Assembly (NCBI GenBank): GCA_035342635.1 | Contig: DAOQXO010000093.1 | Location: forward strand, 1 to 10,099 | Direction of reading: 5' to 3' | Length of the DNA stretch: 10,099 nt | DNA from: CADEFQ01 sp035342635 | GTDB taxonomy: Bacteria; Pseudomonadota; Gammaproteobacteria; Steroidobacterales; Steroidobacteraceae | Part shown: positions 1 to 6,752 of the stretch, in pieces | How positions within the stretch are numbered: the first letter of the stretch is position 1 | Layout of the letters: each line of letters opens with the position of its first letter | Translations under genes and position numbers: made by a program | The notes under the pieces: generated by a model | Seen by the model: the letters and a program-made list of their open reading frames with translations, nothing else | Databases searched by the model: none | Told to the model about the DNA's origin: nothing

Positions 1-2
1 AC

Positions 3-1811
3 AACAGCGTCATGCCCGCGCAATCTCATTTGAGCGACGCCGAGATCGCCGCTGCGGTCACCTACATCCTCAACAACTGGGGCAATGCCGGCGGCCGCGT
101 CACGGCCGCCGAAGTGACCGCGCAACGTACGAAGCTGGCGGTGACCACCGACCCGGCCCAGGGCGAATTGCATCCGGGCACCAGCCAGGCTGCGGCCGCC
201 TACGAAGGCGCGCCGGTCGCGGCCAGCGGTGCCGACGTGAAGCAGGTCCGCACGCCGGGCGCGCCCGACATGAGCGAAGCCGAATTCGCCAGCGCGAGCG
301 AGATATTCTTCCAGCGCTGCGCCGGTTGCCATGGCGTGCTGCGCAAGGGCGCAACCGGCAAGCCGCTGACACCGGATCTGACCCAGGCGCGCGGCACCGA
401 ATACCTGAAGGCCCTGATCAAGTTCGGTTCGCCCGGCGGCATGCCCAATTTCGGCACCGGCGGCGTGCTGAGCGAGGACCAGGTGGGCCTGATGGCGCGG
501 TTCCTGCAGCACACGCCCCCCAACCCGCCGGAATGGGGCATGAAGGAAATGCGCGACAGCTGGACGGTATTCATTCCGCCCGAGAAGCGCCCGACGCGCA
601 AACTGAACAATTACAACCTCGACAACGTCTTCGCGGTGACGCTGCGCGACTCCGGCGAGATCGCGCTGATCGACGGCGACACGAAGAAGATCATCAATAT
701 CCTCAAGACCGGCTACGCGGTGCACATCTCGCGCGTCTCGCATTCGGGCCGCTACATCTACACGATCGGTCGCGACGGCAAGATCGATCTGGTGGACCTG
801 TGGATGGAGGTTCCCGATCGCGTCGCCGAGATCAAGATCGGCCTCGAGGCGCGCTCGGTCGAGACATCCAAGTTCAAGGGCTTCGAGGACAAGCTGGCGA
901 TCGCCGGCGCCTACTGGCCGCCCCAGTACGTGATCATGGACGGGCCGACGCTCGAGCCGATGAAGGTCGTCTCCACCCGCGGCATGACCGTCGACACTCA
1001 GGAATATCACCCGGAGCCGCGCGTGGCCGCGATCGTCGCGAGCCACAATCACCCCGAGTTCATCGTCAACGTGAAGGAGACGGGGCGCATCCTGCTGGTC
1101 GACTACAGCGACATCGACAGCATGAAGGTCACCACGCTCGACGCCGCGCGCTTCCTGCATGACGGCGGCTGGGACAGCAGCAAGCGCTACTTCCTGACGG
1201 CCGCCAACCAGAGCGACAAGATCGCCGTGGTCGACTCGCTCGAGCAGAAGATGGTCGGCCTGATCGACGTGGACAAGATCCCGCACCCGGGCCGCGGCGC
1301 GAACTTCGTGCACCCGAAGTACGGCCCTGTCTGGGCGACCTCGGCGCTGGGCAACGAGAACATCACGCTGGTCGCCACCGATCCCGAGAAGCACCCGCAG
1401 TTCGCCTGGAAGGCGGTCGAGGTATTGAAGGGACAGGGCGGCGGCTCGCTGTTCGTCAAGACCCATCCGAAGTCGCGCCACCTGTGGGTCGACACCACGC
1501 TCAACCCCGATGCCAAGATCAGTCAGTCGATTGCGGTCTTCGACATCAACAATCTCGACAAGGGCTACAAGGTGCTGCCGATCGCCGAATGGGCGAAGCT
1601 CGGCGATGGACCGAAGCGCGTGGTGCAGCCGGAGTACAACAAGGACGGTACCGAAGTCTGGTTCTCGGTGTGGAACGGCAAGGAGCAGCGCTCGGCGATC
1701 GTGGTGGTCGACGATGCCACGCTCAAGCTCAAGGCGGTCATCGATGATCCGCGCCTGATCACGCCGACCGGCAAGTTCAACGTCTACAACACCGTCAACG
1801 ACGTGTATTGA
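3..1811 (+). CDS. nirS: cytochrome cd1 nitrite reductase with extra N-terminal cytochrome c domain (5' partial)
   Basis: Periplasmic enzyme reducing nitrite to nitric oxide in denitrification. Residues are numbered from the Met codon at 12. The sequence matches Pseudomonas NirS closely as I remember it. The c-heme domain has C103-A-G-C106-H107 with Met144 as likely axial ligand. The d1 beta-propeller has proximal His238 and the two active-site histidines His383 (in FLHDGG) and His425 (in PHPGRG), at the same spacings as His182/327/369 of the P. aeruginosa enzyme. Tyr64 lines up with its Tyr10. The C-terminus (NVYNTVNDVY) is complete. The frame is open to the left edge, and residues just before and after codon 12 (NSVMPAQSHLSD, then YILNNWGN) look like the axial-Met loop and last helix of a separate class I cytochrome c. 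There is no signal peptide at codon 12, so the true start lies upstream and the protein is probably a c-c-d1 fusion. No other nir gene follows it here. Confidence 0.96.
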   Translation, partial: NSVMPAQSHLSDAEIAAAVTYILNNWGNAGGRVTAAEVTAQRTKLAVTTDPAQGELHPGTSQAAAAYEGAPVAASGADVKQVRTPGAPDMSEAEFASASEIFFQRCAGCHGVLRKGATGKPLTPDLTQARGTEYLKALIKFGSPGGMPNFGTGGVLSEDQVGLMARFLQHTPPNPPEWGMKEMRDSWTVFIPPEKRPTRKLNNYNLDNVFAVTLRDSGEIALIDGDTKKIINILKTGYAVHISRVSHSGRYIYTIGRDGKIDLVDLWMEVPDRVAEIKIGLEARSVETSKFKGFEDKLAIAGAYWPPQYVIMDGPTLEPMKVVSTRGMTVDTQEYHPEPRVAAIVASHNHPEFIVNVKETGRILLVDYSDIDSMKVTTLDAARFLHDGGWDSSKRYFLTAANQSDKIAVVDSLEQKMVGLIDVDKIPHPGRGANFVHPKYGPVWATSALGNENITLVATDPEKHPQFAWKAVEVLKGQGGGSLFVKTHPKSRHLWVDTTLNPDAKISQSIAVFDINNLDKGYKVLPIAEWAKLGDGPKRVVQPEYNKDGTEVWFSVWNGKEQRSAIVVVDDATLKLKAVIDDPRLITPTGKFNVYNTVNDVY

Positions 1812-1839
1812 GCTGACCGGGCAATCGTCCGGAAACTCG

Positions 1840-1868
1840 CCGGCCGGGATCCAGTGGATCCCGGCCGG
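1840..1868 (+). terminator. perfect 13-bp hairpin after nirS, candidate terminator
   Basis: The arms 1840-1852 and 1856-1868 are perfectly complementary (CCGGCCGGGATCC / GGATCCCGGCCGG) around a 3-base loop AGT. The hairpin starts 29 bases past the nirS stop and is followed by TTCGTTTCG, T-rich but not a true T run. It probably ends or protects the nirS transcript. It could also hinder the GTG at 1854, which lies in its loop. The structure is seen directly; its role is inferred. Confidence 0.6.
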
Positions 1869-1895
1869 TTCGTTTCGGGCGCTAGAATGGCCTCC

Positions 1896-3776
1896 ATGGG
1901 ACAGGAGGTCACCCGACGGGATTTCCTCGACGGCGCCGCGCTCGCGATCATCGCCGGCCTTTCACCCCTCGAACTGCTGCGCGCCGCCGCCCCCATGCCC
2001 GGCGCGGACCACCCGCCCGCCCGCCACGGCTTGCGCGGCTCTGCGCCCGGCAGCTTCGACGTCGCGCACGCCCTCCGCGACGGCGCGGACTATCCCATCG
2101 GCGACGTCGCGATCGACGAGCAGTACGACCTCGTGGTCATCGGCGCTGGAATCAGCGGGCTGGCCGCCGCGTGGTTCTACCGCCGCCAGAAGCCGAACGC
2201 GCGCATCCTGCTGCTCGATGCCCATGACGACTTCGGCGGTCACGCACAGCGCAACGAGTTCGATGTCGATGGCCGCCGGCTGATCGCCTATGGCGGCAGC
2301 GAATCGCTGCAATCGCCACAATCGCTCTACAGCCGCGAAGCACTCGGACTGCTGCGCGCGCTGGGTGTCGACATCCACCGCTTCGAGACCGCCTTCGATC
2401 GCAGCCTCTATCCCGGGCTCGGCCTGTCGCGCGGCGTGCTCTTCAAGCGCGAGCGCTTCGGAGTCGACCGCCTGGTCACCGGCGACCCCCTGCGCATGGT
2501 CGCCGACGACATCCCGCCCGATCGGCTGAATGCTCGCCCGGTGGAGGCGTTCATCGCCGACTTCCCGGTCTCTGGCGATGCAAAGCGCGAGCTGATCGAG
2601 CTCTACACCTCGCGGCGCGACCCGCTCGCGGGCCGCTCGCGCGCGGACAAGGAGGCGCTGCTCGAACGCACGAGCTATCGCGACTGGATCACAAAAGTGT
2701 GGGGGTTTTCGGATGAAGTGGCGGGCACCTTTGCCGGCCGCCCGCTCGACTTCTTCGCCCTGGGCATCGACGCCCTGCCCGCTTCATGGGCGCGCGAGAC
2801 GGGCTATCCCGGCTTCGCGGGCCTCGGCTTGCCGACCGATGACATCGAAGCCGAAATGAGCGATCCGTACATCCACCACTTCCCCGACGGCAACGCTTCG
2901 ATCGCACGCCTGCTGGTGCGTTCGCTGATCGCGGGTGTCGCGCCGGGTCGCGACATGGAAGACATCGTGTTCGCGCCGTTCGACTACGCGCGGCTCGATT
3001 CCGCTGGTGCGCTCGTGCGCCTGCGCCTGCAGAGCACCGTCGTGCGCCTGCGCAATCGCGGCGATGGTGTCGATGCCTTCTACGTACGGAACGGACAGTT
3101 GCGCGGTGCACGCTCCCGCCACGCGATCTTCGCCGCCTACCATTCGATGGCGCCCTGGGTGCTGCCCGACCTTCCCGCCGCGCAGCGGCGCGCGCTTGCG
3201 CTCAATGTAAAGGCGCCGCTCGTCTATGTGAACGTCGCCGTGCGCAACTGGCGGCCATGGGTCAGGCGCGGCGTGCACGAAGTGACCAACACGACCGGCT
3301 TCTACTCGCGCATCAAGCTGGATTACCCGGTGAGCCTCGGCGGCTACCGCTGCCCACGATCACCCGATGAGCCAATGGTGCTGCATCTCGTGCACGTGCC
3401 GACCGTTCCGCTCTCCCCGGGGCACGACCTGCGGGCCGCACTGCGCGCCTCGCGCACCGGACTGCTCGCGATGCCTTTCGAGCGCTTCGAGGCCGAGGCG
3501 CGCGACGAGCTGACGCGCATCGTCGGCGCCGGCGGCTTCGATGCCGACCGCGACATCGCCGCGATCACCGTGAATCGCTGGGGCCACGGCTACTCGGGCG
3601 GCGACAACCCGTTGTTCGACGCGAAGCGCGACGGCGCTGCACCGAACGAGACCGCCCGCGCGCGCTTCGGCGCCATCGCGTTCGCGAACTCCGACTCGGC
3701 CTGGCAGGCCTACGCGCATGCCGCAATCGACGAGGCGCATCGCGCGGTCGTGGAGATCCTTGGCACGCCCGCCTGA
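1896..3776 (+). CDS. Tat-exported FAD-dependent amine oxidase, spermidine dehydrogenase-like
   Basis: A 626-residue flavoprotein. It opens with a twin-arginine signal (TRRDFLDGAAL, residues 6-16) followed by a hydrophobic stretch, so it is predicted to be exported folded with its FAD. The Rossmann FAD site is GAGISG at 83-88, with the ribose-binding acid Asp108 and the GG at 114-115. Near the C-terminus, RWGHGY (561-566) and the NSDSAW region (598-603) resemble the flavin-contacting end of flavin amine oxidases. Length, the RRDFL start, the LRGSAPGSFDVAHALRDG segment and the FAD region recall SpdH of Pseudomonas aeruginosa, which oxidises spermidine at its secondary amine. The substrate here is not proven, and no CxxCH heme site is present. 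The ATG at 1896 puts the Tat motif at the usual distance; ATG 1887 is also possible. A GTG at 1854 in the same frame lies in a hairpin and is unlikely. No strong ribosome site is visible; TAGAAT at 1883-1888 resembles a -10 box. Confidence 0.8.
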   Translation: MGQEVTRRDFLDGAALAIIAGLSPLELLRAAAPMPGADHPPARHGLRGSAPGSFDVAHALRDGADYPIGDVAIDEQYDLVVIGAGISGLAAAWFYRRQKPNARILLLDAHDDFGGHAQRNEFDVDGRRLIAYGGSESLQSPQSLYSREALGLLRALGVDIHRFETAFDRSLYPGLGLSRGVLFKRERFGVDRLVTGDPLRMVADDIPPDRLNARPVEAFIADFPVSGDAKRELIELYTSRRDPLAGRSRADKEALLERTSYRDWITKVWGFSDEVAGTFAGRPLDFFALGIDALPASWARETGYPGFAGLGLPTDDIEAEMSDPYIHHFPDGNASIARLLVRSLIAGVAPGRDMEDIVFAPFDYARLDSAGALVRLRLQSTVVRLRNRGDGVDAFYVRNGQLRGARSRHAIFAAYHSMAPWVLPDLPAAQRRALALNVKAPLVYVNVAVRNWRPWVRRGVHEVTNTTGFYSRIKLDYPVSLGGYRCPRSPDEPMVLHLVHVPTVPLSPGHDLRAALRASRTGLLAMPFERFEAEARDELTRIVGAGGFDADRDIAAITVNRWGHGYSGGDNPLFDAKRDGAAPNETARARFGAIAFANSDSAWQAYAHAAIDEAHRAVVEILGTPA

Positions 3777-3840
3777 GCGCGCTGCGCCAACCGCGATTGA
3801 ATTTGCCCGCAGCAACCGTCCAACGGCTGCCATCGTCTGA

Positions 3841-4332
3841 ATGGAGAGTTTGGTGCGGATCGCAACCCTCATCTTGACCCTGCTTGCAGCCGTGGGCACC
3901 GCCAGCGCCGACACGGCCGCGCAAGCTTCCGCTGCGGCCGCGCCGCGCTGGTCGGTGCTCGACGCCTACGCGGGGAAGGTCGTCCTCGTCGATTTCTGGG
4001 CCTCCTGGTGCACGCCCTGCCTGCGGTCCTTCCCGTGGATGAACGAGCTGCAGCAACAGCTCGGCAGCGAGGGACTGGTCGTCGTCGCCGTCAACCTCGA
4101 CCAGGAGCGCGCGCTCGCCGACGCCTTTCTCGGCAAGAACCCGGCCAGGTTCCGCGTCGAGTTCGACGCCGCCGGGACGATCGCTCGCCAGTTCGGCGTC
4201 CAGGCCATGCCGACCAGCTTCCTGATCGACCGCAACGGCAAGCTGCGCGCCCGCCACACCGGCTTCAAGGAAAAGCTCCGCGCGAGCCGCGAACAACAGA
4301 TCGTCCAGCTTCTGAAGGAACCCGCCACATGA
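3841..4332 (+). CDS. TlpA-like periplasmic thioredoxin-fold protein
   Basis: A 163-residue protein with a signal peptide (hydrophobic residues about 5-23, cleavage near ASA) and a thioredoxin fold of the TlpA/ResE-like type. The redox motif is W56-C57-T58-P59-C60 in a FWASWCTPC context, and the cis-proline is Pro124 in AMPTSF. Such proteins reduce or exchange disulfides in the periplasm, often for one dedicated partner. Here the nearest partner is the cysteine-bearing lipoprotein encoded next, with which it shares a 4-base ATGA start/stop overlap. No clear ribosome site precedes the ATG at 3841. GGAGAG at 3843-3848 could instead serve the in-frame GTG at 3853, which would leave a sound signal peptide, so the start is uncertain by four codons. 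The 64 bases before it hold no convincing terminator, so transcription from the amine oxidase gene may continue into it. Confidence 0.9.
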   Translation: MESLVRIATLILTLLAAVGTASADTAAQASAAAAPRWSVLDAYAGKVVLVDFWASWCTPCLRSFPWMNELQQQLGSEGLVVVAVNLDQERALADAFLGKNPARFRVEFDAAGTIARQFGVQAMPTSFLIDRNGKLRARHTGFKEKLRASREQQIVQLLKEPAT

Positions 4333-4592
4333 GTTGCACACGCCAAATGAGCCCTTGCGCCGGATCGCGATCCAGTCGCAGCCTCGCCGCCGTCATGCTG
4401 GCGGCAGGCATCGCCTGCGCCGCTGCCCTGGCTGGCTGCGCCGGCGTCGAGCCCTGGGAGCGGGACCTCCATGCCCGTGCCGACATGAAGGCCGACGCCC
4501 ACGACGCCGCCATCGACGACCACATCTATTTCAGCAAGGAGGCGAGCAGCGGCGGACGCAGCTTTGCGGGCGGAGGCTGCGGATGCAACTGA
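4329..4592 (+). CDS. small DUF4266-type lipoprotein with C-terminal CGC
   Basis: An 87-residue protein. A basic N-terminus and a hydrophobic helix (about 19-36) lead to a lipobox L34-A-G-C37, so mature lipid-anchored protein begins at Cys37 and is only about 51 residues. The segment after it has PWERDL (42-47), then a conserved-looking DDHIYFSKEA (63-72), and a glycine-rich end GGGCGCN (81-87) with Cys84 and Cys86. I recognise this pattern as the DUF4266 family, which has no established function. The start ATG overlaps the stop of the thioredoxin gene, with AAGGA at 4315-4319 as ribosome site. Its own 3' end overlaps the next gene by 10 bases. Membrane choice is not certain: residue +2 is Ala, so outer-membrane sorting is expected. 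The CxC tail could be a metal site or a substrate of the neighbouring thioredoxin; both are inference. Confidence 0.85.
   Translation: MSCTRQMSPCAGSRSSRSLAAVMLAAGIACAAALAGCAGVEPWERDLHARADMKADAHDAAIDDHIYFSKEASSGGRSFAGGGCGCN
4572..4576 (+). promoter_or_regulatory. ribosome binding site fixing the start of the DUF3570 gene
   Basis: GGAGG lies 6 bases before the ATG at 4583, inside the end of the lipoprotein gene. It supports this start over the much earlier in-frame ATG at 4334, which would duplicate the lipoprotein's coding region and lack a signal peptide. Confidence 0.75.
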
Positions 4593-5878
4593 AGCGCAAA
4601 CCGGTCGGAGCGACGCTCGCGGCCGCCACCTGCAGCCTCCTCGGCTCGCTGCCGGCGGTGGCGCAGGAGGCCAAGGCCTGGAGCGTCGACAGCTCGCTTC
4701 TCTACTACGGCGAGGACAACGGCCGCGTCAAGGATCTGAGCCTCATGGCGTCCATCCGCCGTGCGCTCGACGAGGACCGCAGCCTCAGCGCGACGCTCAC
4801 CGTCGACTCGCTGACCGGCGCGACGCCGAACGGCGCAGTGCCGGCGGGCGTACCGCAGACCTTCACCGGCCCTTCCGGCGGCGGCAGCTACACGGTCGCA
4901 CCGGGCGCGCAGCCCCTCGATACGACCTTTCTCGACACGCGTGTCGCGCTTGCGGCGAACTGGCAGCAGGCACTCGGCACCGCCATGCGCTGGAACGTCG
5001 GCCTCAGTGCCTCGCATGAGTATGATTACCTGCACCTCGGACTCAACGCGCGCCTCGAGCGCGACTTCAACCAGCGCAATACCACCGTCTTCCTCGGCGC
5101 CGCCTACGGCCAGGATGAGATCAAGCCGGTAGGCGGAGTGCCGGTCGGCCTCTCGCCGATGGCGGGCGAGATCGACGACGGCACGGATCGCGGCCGCGCC
5201 GGCGACGATACCAAAGACGTCGCGGATATCCTGATCGGCGTCACGCAGGTGCTCACGCGCCGCTCACTGCTCGAGGTCGCGTACTCCTACGGTCAGAGCG
5301 ACGGCTACCTCACCGATCCCTACAAGATCCTCTCGGTAGTCGATCCCGTGAGCGGCGCGCCGGTCGCTTCGACGGAGGACGGCATCGACTTCCAGTACCT
5401 GTACGAACATCGCCCGGACTCGCGCACCAAGCAGAGCCTGTTCGCCGAGTGGCGCTACGCGTTCGACCGCGATTCCCTCGCGCTCAATGTGCGGCTCATG
5501 GACGATGACTGGGGCGTGCAATCGCAGACGGCGGAGGCGCGCTATCGCTGGAACATCAACGAGCGCTCCTACCTCGAGCCGCACCTGCGCTGGTACAGCC
5601 AGGGCGCCGCAGATTTCTACCGCACCGTGCTGTTCGAGGGTGACCCGTTGCCGGCGTTCGCCACCGCCGACTACCGGCTCGGCGACCTCGACGCGTACAC
5701 GATCGGCGCGAAGTACGGCCGGCGTACCGCTCACGGCGAGTTCTCCGTGCGGCTCGAGTACTATCAGCAGTCGGCGACCGAGTCGCCCGGCGCGGCGGTG
5801 GGCGCGCTCGCGGGCTTCGACCTCACGCCCGACCTGAAGGCCGTGATCGTGCAATTTGGATACAAGTTCGACTTTTGA
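4583..5878 (+). CDS. DUF3570-type outer-membrane beta-barrel protein, candidate FMN-bound
   Basis: A 431-residue protein with a signal peptide (MQLKRK, hydrophobic to about 22, cleavage near AVAQ-EA at 26-29). The mature part is full of alternating hydrophobic/polar strands with aromatic girdles, such as residues 33-42, and it ends in FGYKFDF. A C-terminal Phe preceded by alternating residues is the signature recognised by the Bam machinery, so this should be an outer-membrane barrel. I recognise it as the DUF3570 family from its layout and neighbours. Near the N-terminus residues 75-81 read D-S-L-T-G-A-T, matching the D-x-x-[S/T]-G-A-T site to which ApbE enzymes attach FMN in NqrC and RnfG. 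An apbE gene follows directly, overlapping or abutting the stop. A Gly/Ser loop at 97-102 follows the motif. A flavin-bearing role is inference; a plain porin-like function is the alternative. Confidence 0.85.
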   Translation: MQLKRKPVGATLAAATCSLLGSLPAVAQEAKAWSVDSSLLYYGEDNGRVKDLSLMASIRRALDEDRSLSATLTVDSLTGATPNGAVPAGVPQTFTGPSGGGSYTVAPGAQPLDTTFLDTRVALAANWQQALGTAMRWNVGLSASHEYDYLHLGLNARLERDFNQRNTTVFLGAAYGQDEIKPVGGVPVGLSPMAGEIDDGTDRGRAGDDTKDVADILIGVTQVLTRRSLLEVAYSYGQSDGYLTDPYKILSVVDPVSGAPVASTEDGIDFQYLYEHRPDSRTKQSLFAEWRYAFDRDSLALNVRLMDDDWGVQSQTAEARYRWNINERSYLEPHLRWYSQGAADFYRTVLFEGDPLPAFATADYRLGDLDAYTIGAKYGRRTAHGEFSVRLEYYQQSATESPGAAVGALAGFDLTPDLKAVIVQFGYKFDF

Positions 5879-6752
5879 CCTGACCCGCGTACAGCGGCTA
5901 TGGCGCATCGGATTCAGCGCCATGGCGAGCCCCTGTGAGGTGCTCTGCGAGACGGAGGACCTCGCCTTTGCGCGCGCGCTCGGGAACTACGCGGCCGCCG
6001 AGGCGCGCCGCATCGACGAGAAATTCAGCCGCTACAAGGCGGGGAGCGTCGTCGCCGACATCCTCGCGAGCAGGGGCCGCTCGATCACCGTGGACGAGGA
6101 AACCTCAAGGCTCCTCGACTACGGCGAGATGCTCTGGCGCGTGAGCGAGGGCCGCTTCGACCTCACGTCCGGCATCCTGCGCCACGCCTGGCAGTTCGAG
6201 GAGGCGACCGACGCACCACGGCTGGAGCGCATCTCCGATCTGATGCGCCATGTCGGATGGCAGCGCCTGCAGTGGAAATCACCCCGGCTGACGCTGCCGG
6301 TCGGCATGGAGATCGACTTCGGCGGCATCGGCAAGGAATACGCGGTCGACCGCGTCGCCGACTGGGCCGCGCGCGAGTCGCGTGATCCGGTACTCGTCAA
6401 CTTCGGCGGCGACCTGCGCGCGGCAGGCGCTGCGCCCGCGAGCGGCGCCTGGCAGGTGGGGATCGAATCGCTCGCGAAGCCCGGGCACGCGGCGCGGCGC
6501 CTCGCGCTCGAGTCGGGCGCGCTCGCGACCAGCGGCGACGCGCGCCGCGCGATCGTGATCGACGGCAAGCGCTACGGCCATATTCTCGACGCCCGCACCG
6601 GCTGGCCGGCCCCCGGTGCGCCGCGCTCCGTCACTGTCGCCGCGCCCACCTGCTCGCAGGCCGGCAGCTTCTCGACACTCGCCATGCTCCACGGTGCCGA
6701 AGCCGAAGAGTTGCTGCGAGCCGAGGGCTTGCGCTATTGGATACTTCGCTGA
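5856..6752 (+). CDS. apbE: ApbE-type FAD:protein FMN transferase, divergent
   Basis: ApbE enzymes cut FAD and join FMN by a phosphoester to Thr or Ser of exported proteins. Family features in order (numbered from TTG 5856): FSAMASPCE (20-28), the variant of the usual MGT opening; KFSRYKAGS (56-64); DFGGIGKEYAVD (154-165), the FAD-binding DxGGxxKGxAVD box; NFGGDL (182-187); SGD (226-228); GHILDARTG (241-249). The final A-D-x-x-x-T box reads A269-G270-S-F-S-T274, with Gly in place of the Mg-ligand Asp. No signal peptide or lipobox is visible with this start, unlike classical periplasmic ApbE, so it may act in the cytoplasm or the start may be wrong. TTG 5856 overlaps the barrel gene by 23 bases; CTG 5880 is an alternative; ATG 5922 would delete the conserved first strand. 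The 3' end overlaps the convergent regulator gene by 19 bases. Confidence 0.88.
   Translation: MDTSSTFDLTRVQRLWRIGFSAMASPCEVLCETEDLAFARALGNYAAAEARRIDEKFSRYKAGSVVADILASRGRSITVDEETSRLLDYGEMLWRVSEGRFDLTSGILRHAWQFEEATDAPRLERISDLMRHVGWQRLQWKSPRLTLPVGMEIDFGGIGKEYAVDRVADWAARESRDPVLVNFGGDLRAAGAAPASGAWQVGIESLAKPGHAARRLALESGALATSGDARRAIVIDGKRYGHILDARTGWPAPGAPRSVTVAAPTCSQAGSFSTLAMLHGAEAEELLRAEGLRYWILR

Noticed and set aside
326..1162. Long plus-strand open frame inside nirS in another frame
   Set aside because: Arg/Pro/Gly-rich product with no family resemblance; a by-product of high GC content under a well-supported gene.
1854..1895. GTG 1854 as start of the amine oxidase
   Set aside because: It lies in the loop of a perfect hairpin without a ribosome site and pushes the Tat motif away from the N-terminus.
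3565..4341. Minus-strand open frame opposite the end of the amine oxidase and the thioredoxin gene
   Set aside because: No recognisable domain; the opposite strand encodes two clear families.
4334..4582. In-frame extension of the DUF3570 gene back to an ATG at 4334
   Set aside because: It would overlap the whole lipoprotein gene and yields an Arg-rich non-signal N-terminus; ATG 4583 has GGAGG and a proper signal peptide.
5922..6752. ATG 5922 as start of apbE
   Set aside because: It would remove RLWRIGFSA, the first conserved strand before the MASPCE motif; the upstream TTG or CTG fits the family better.
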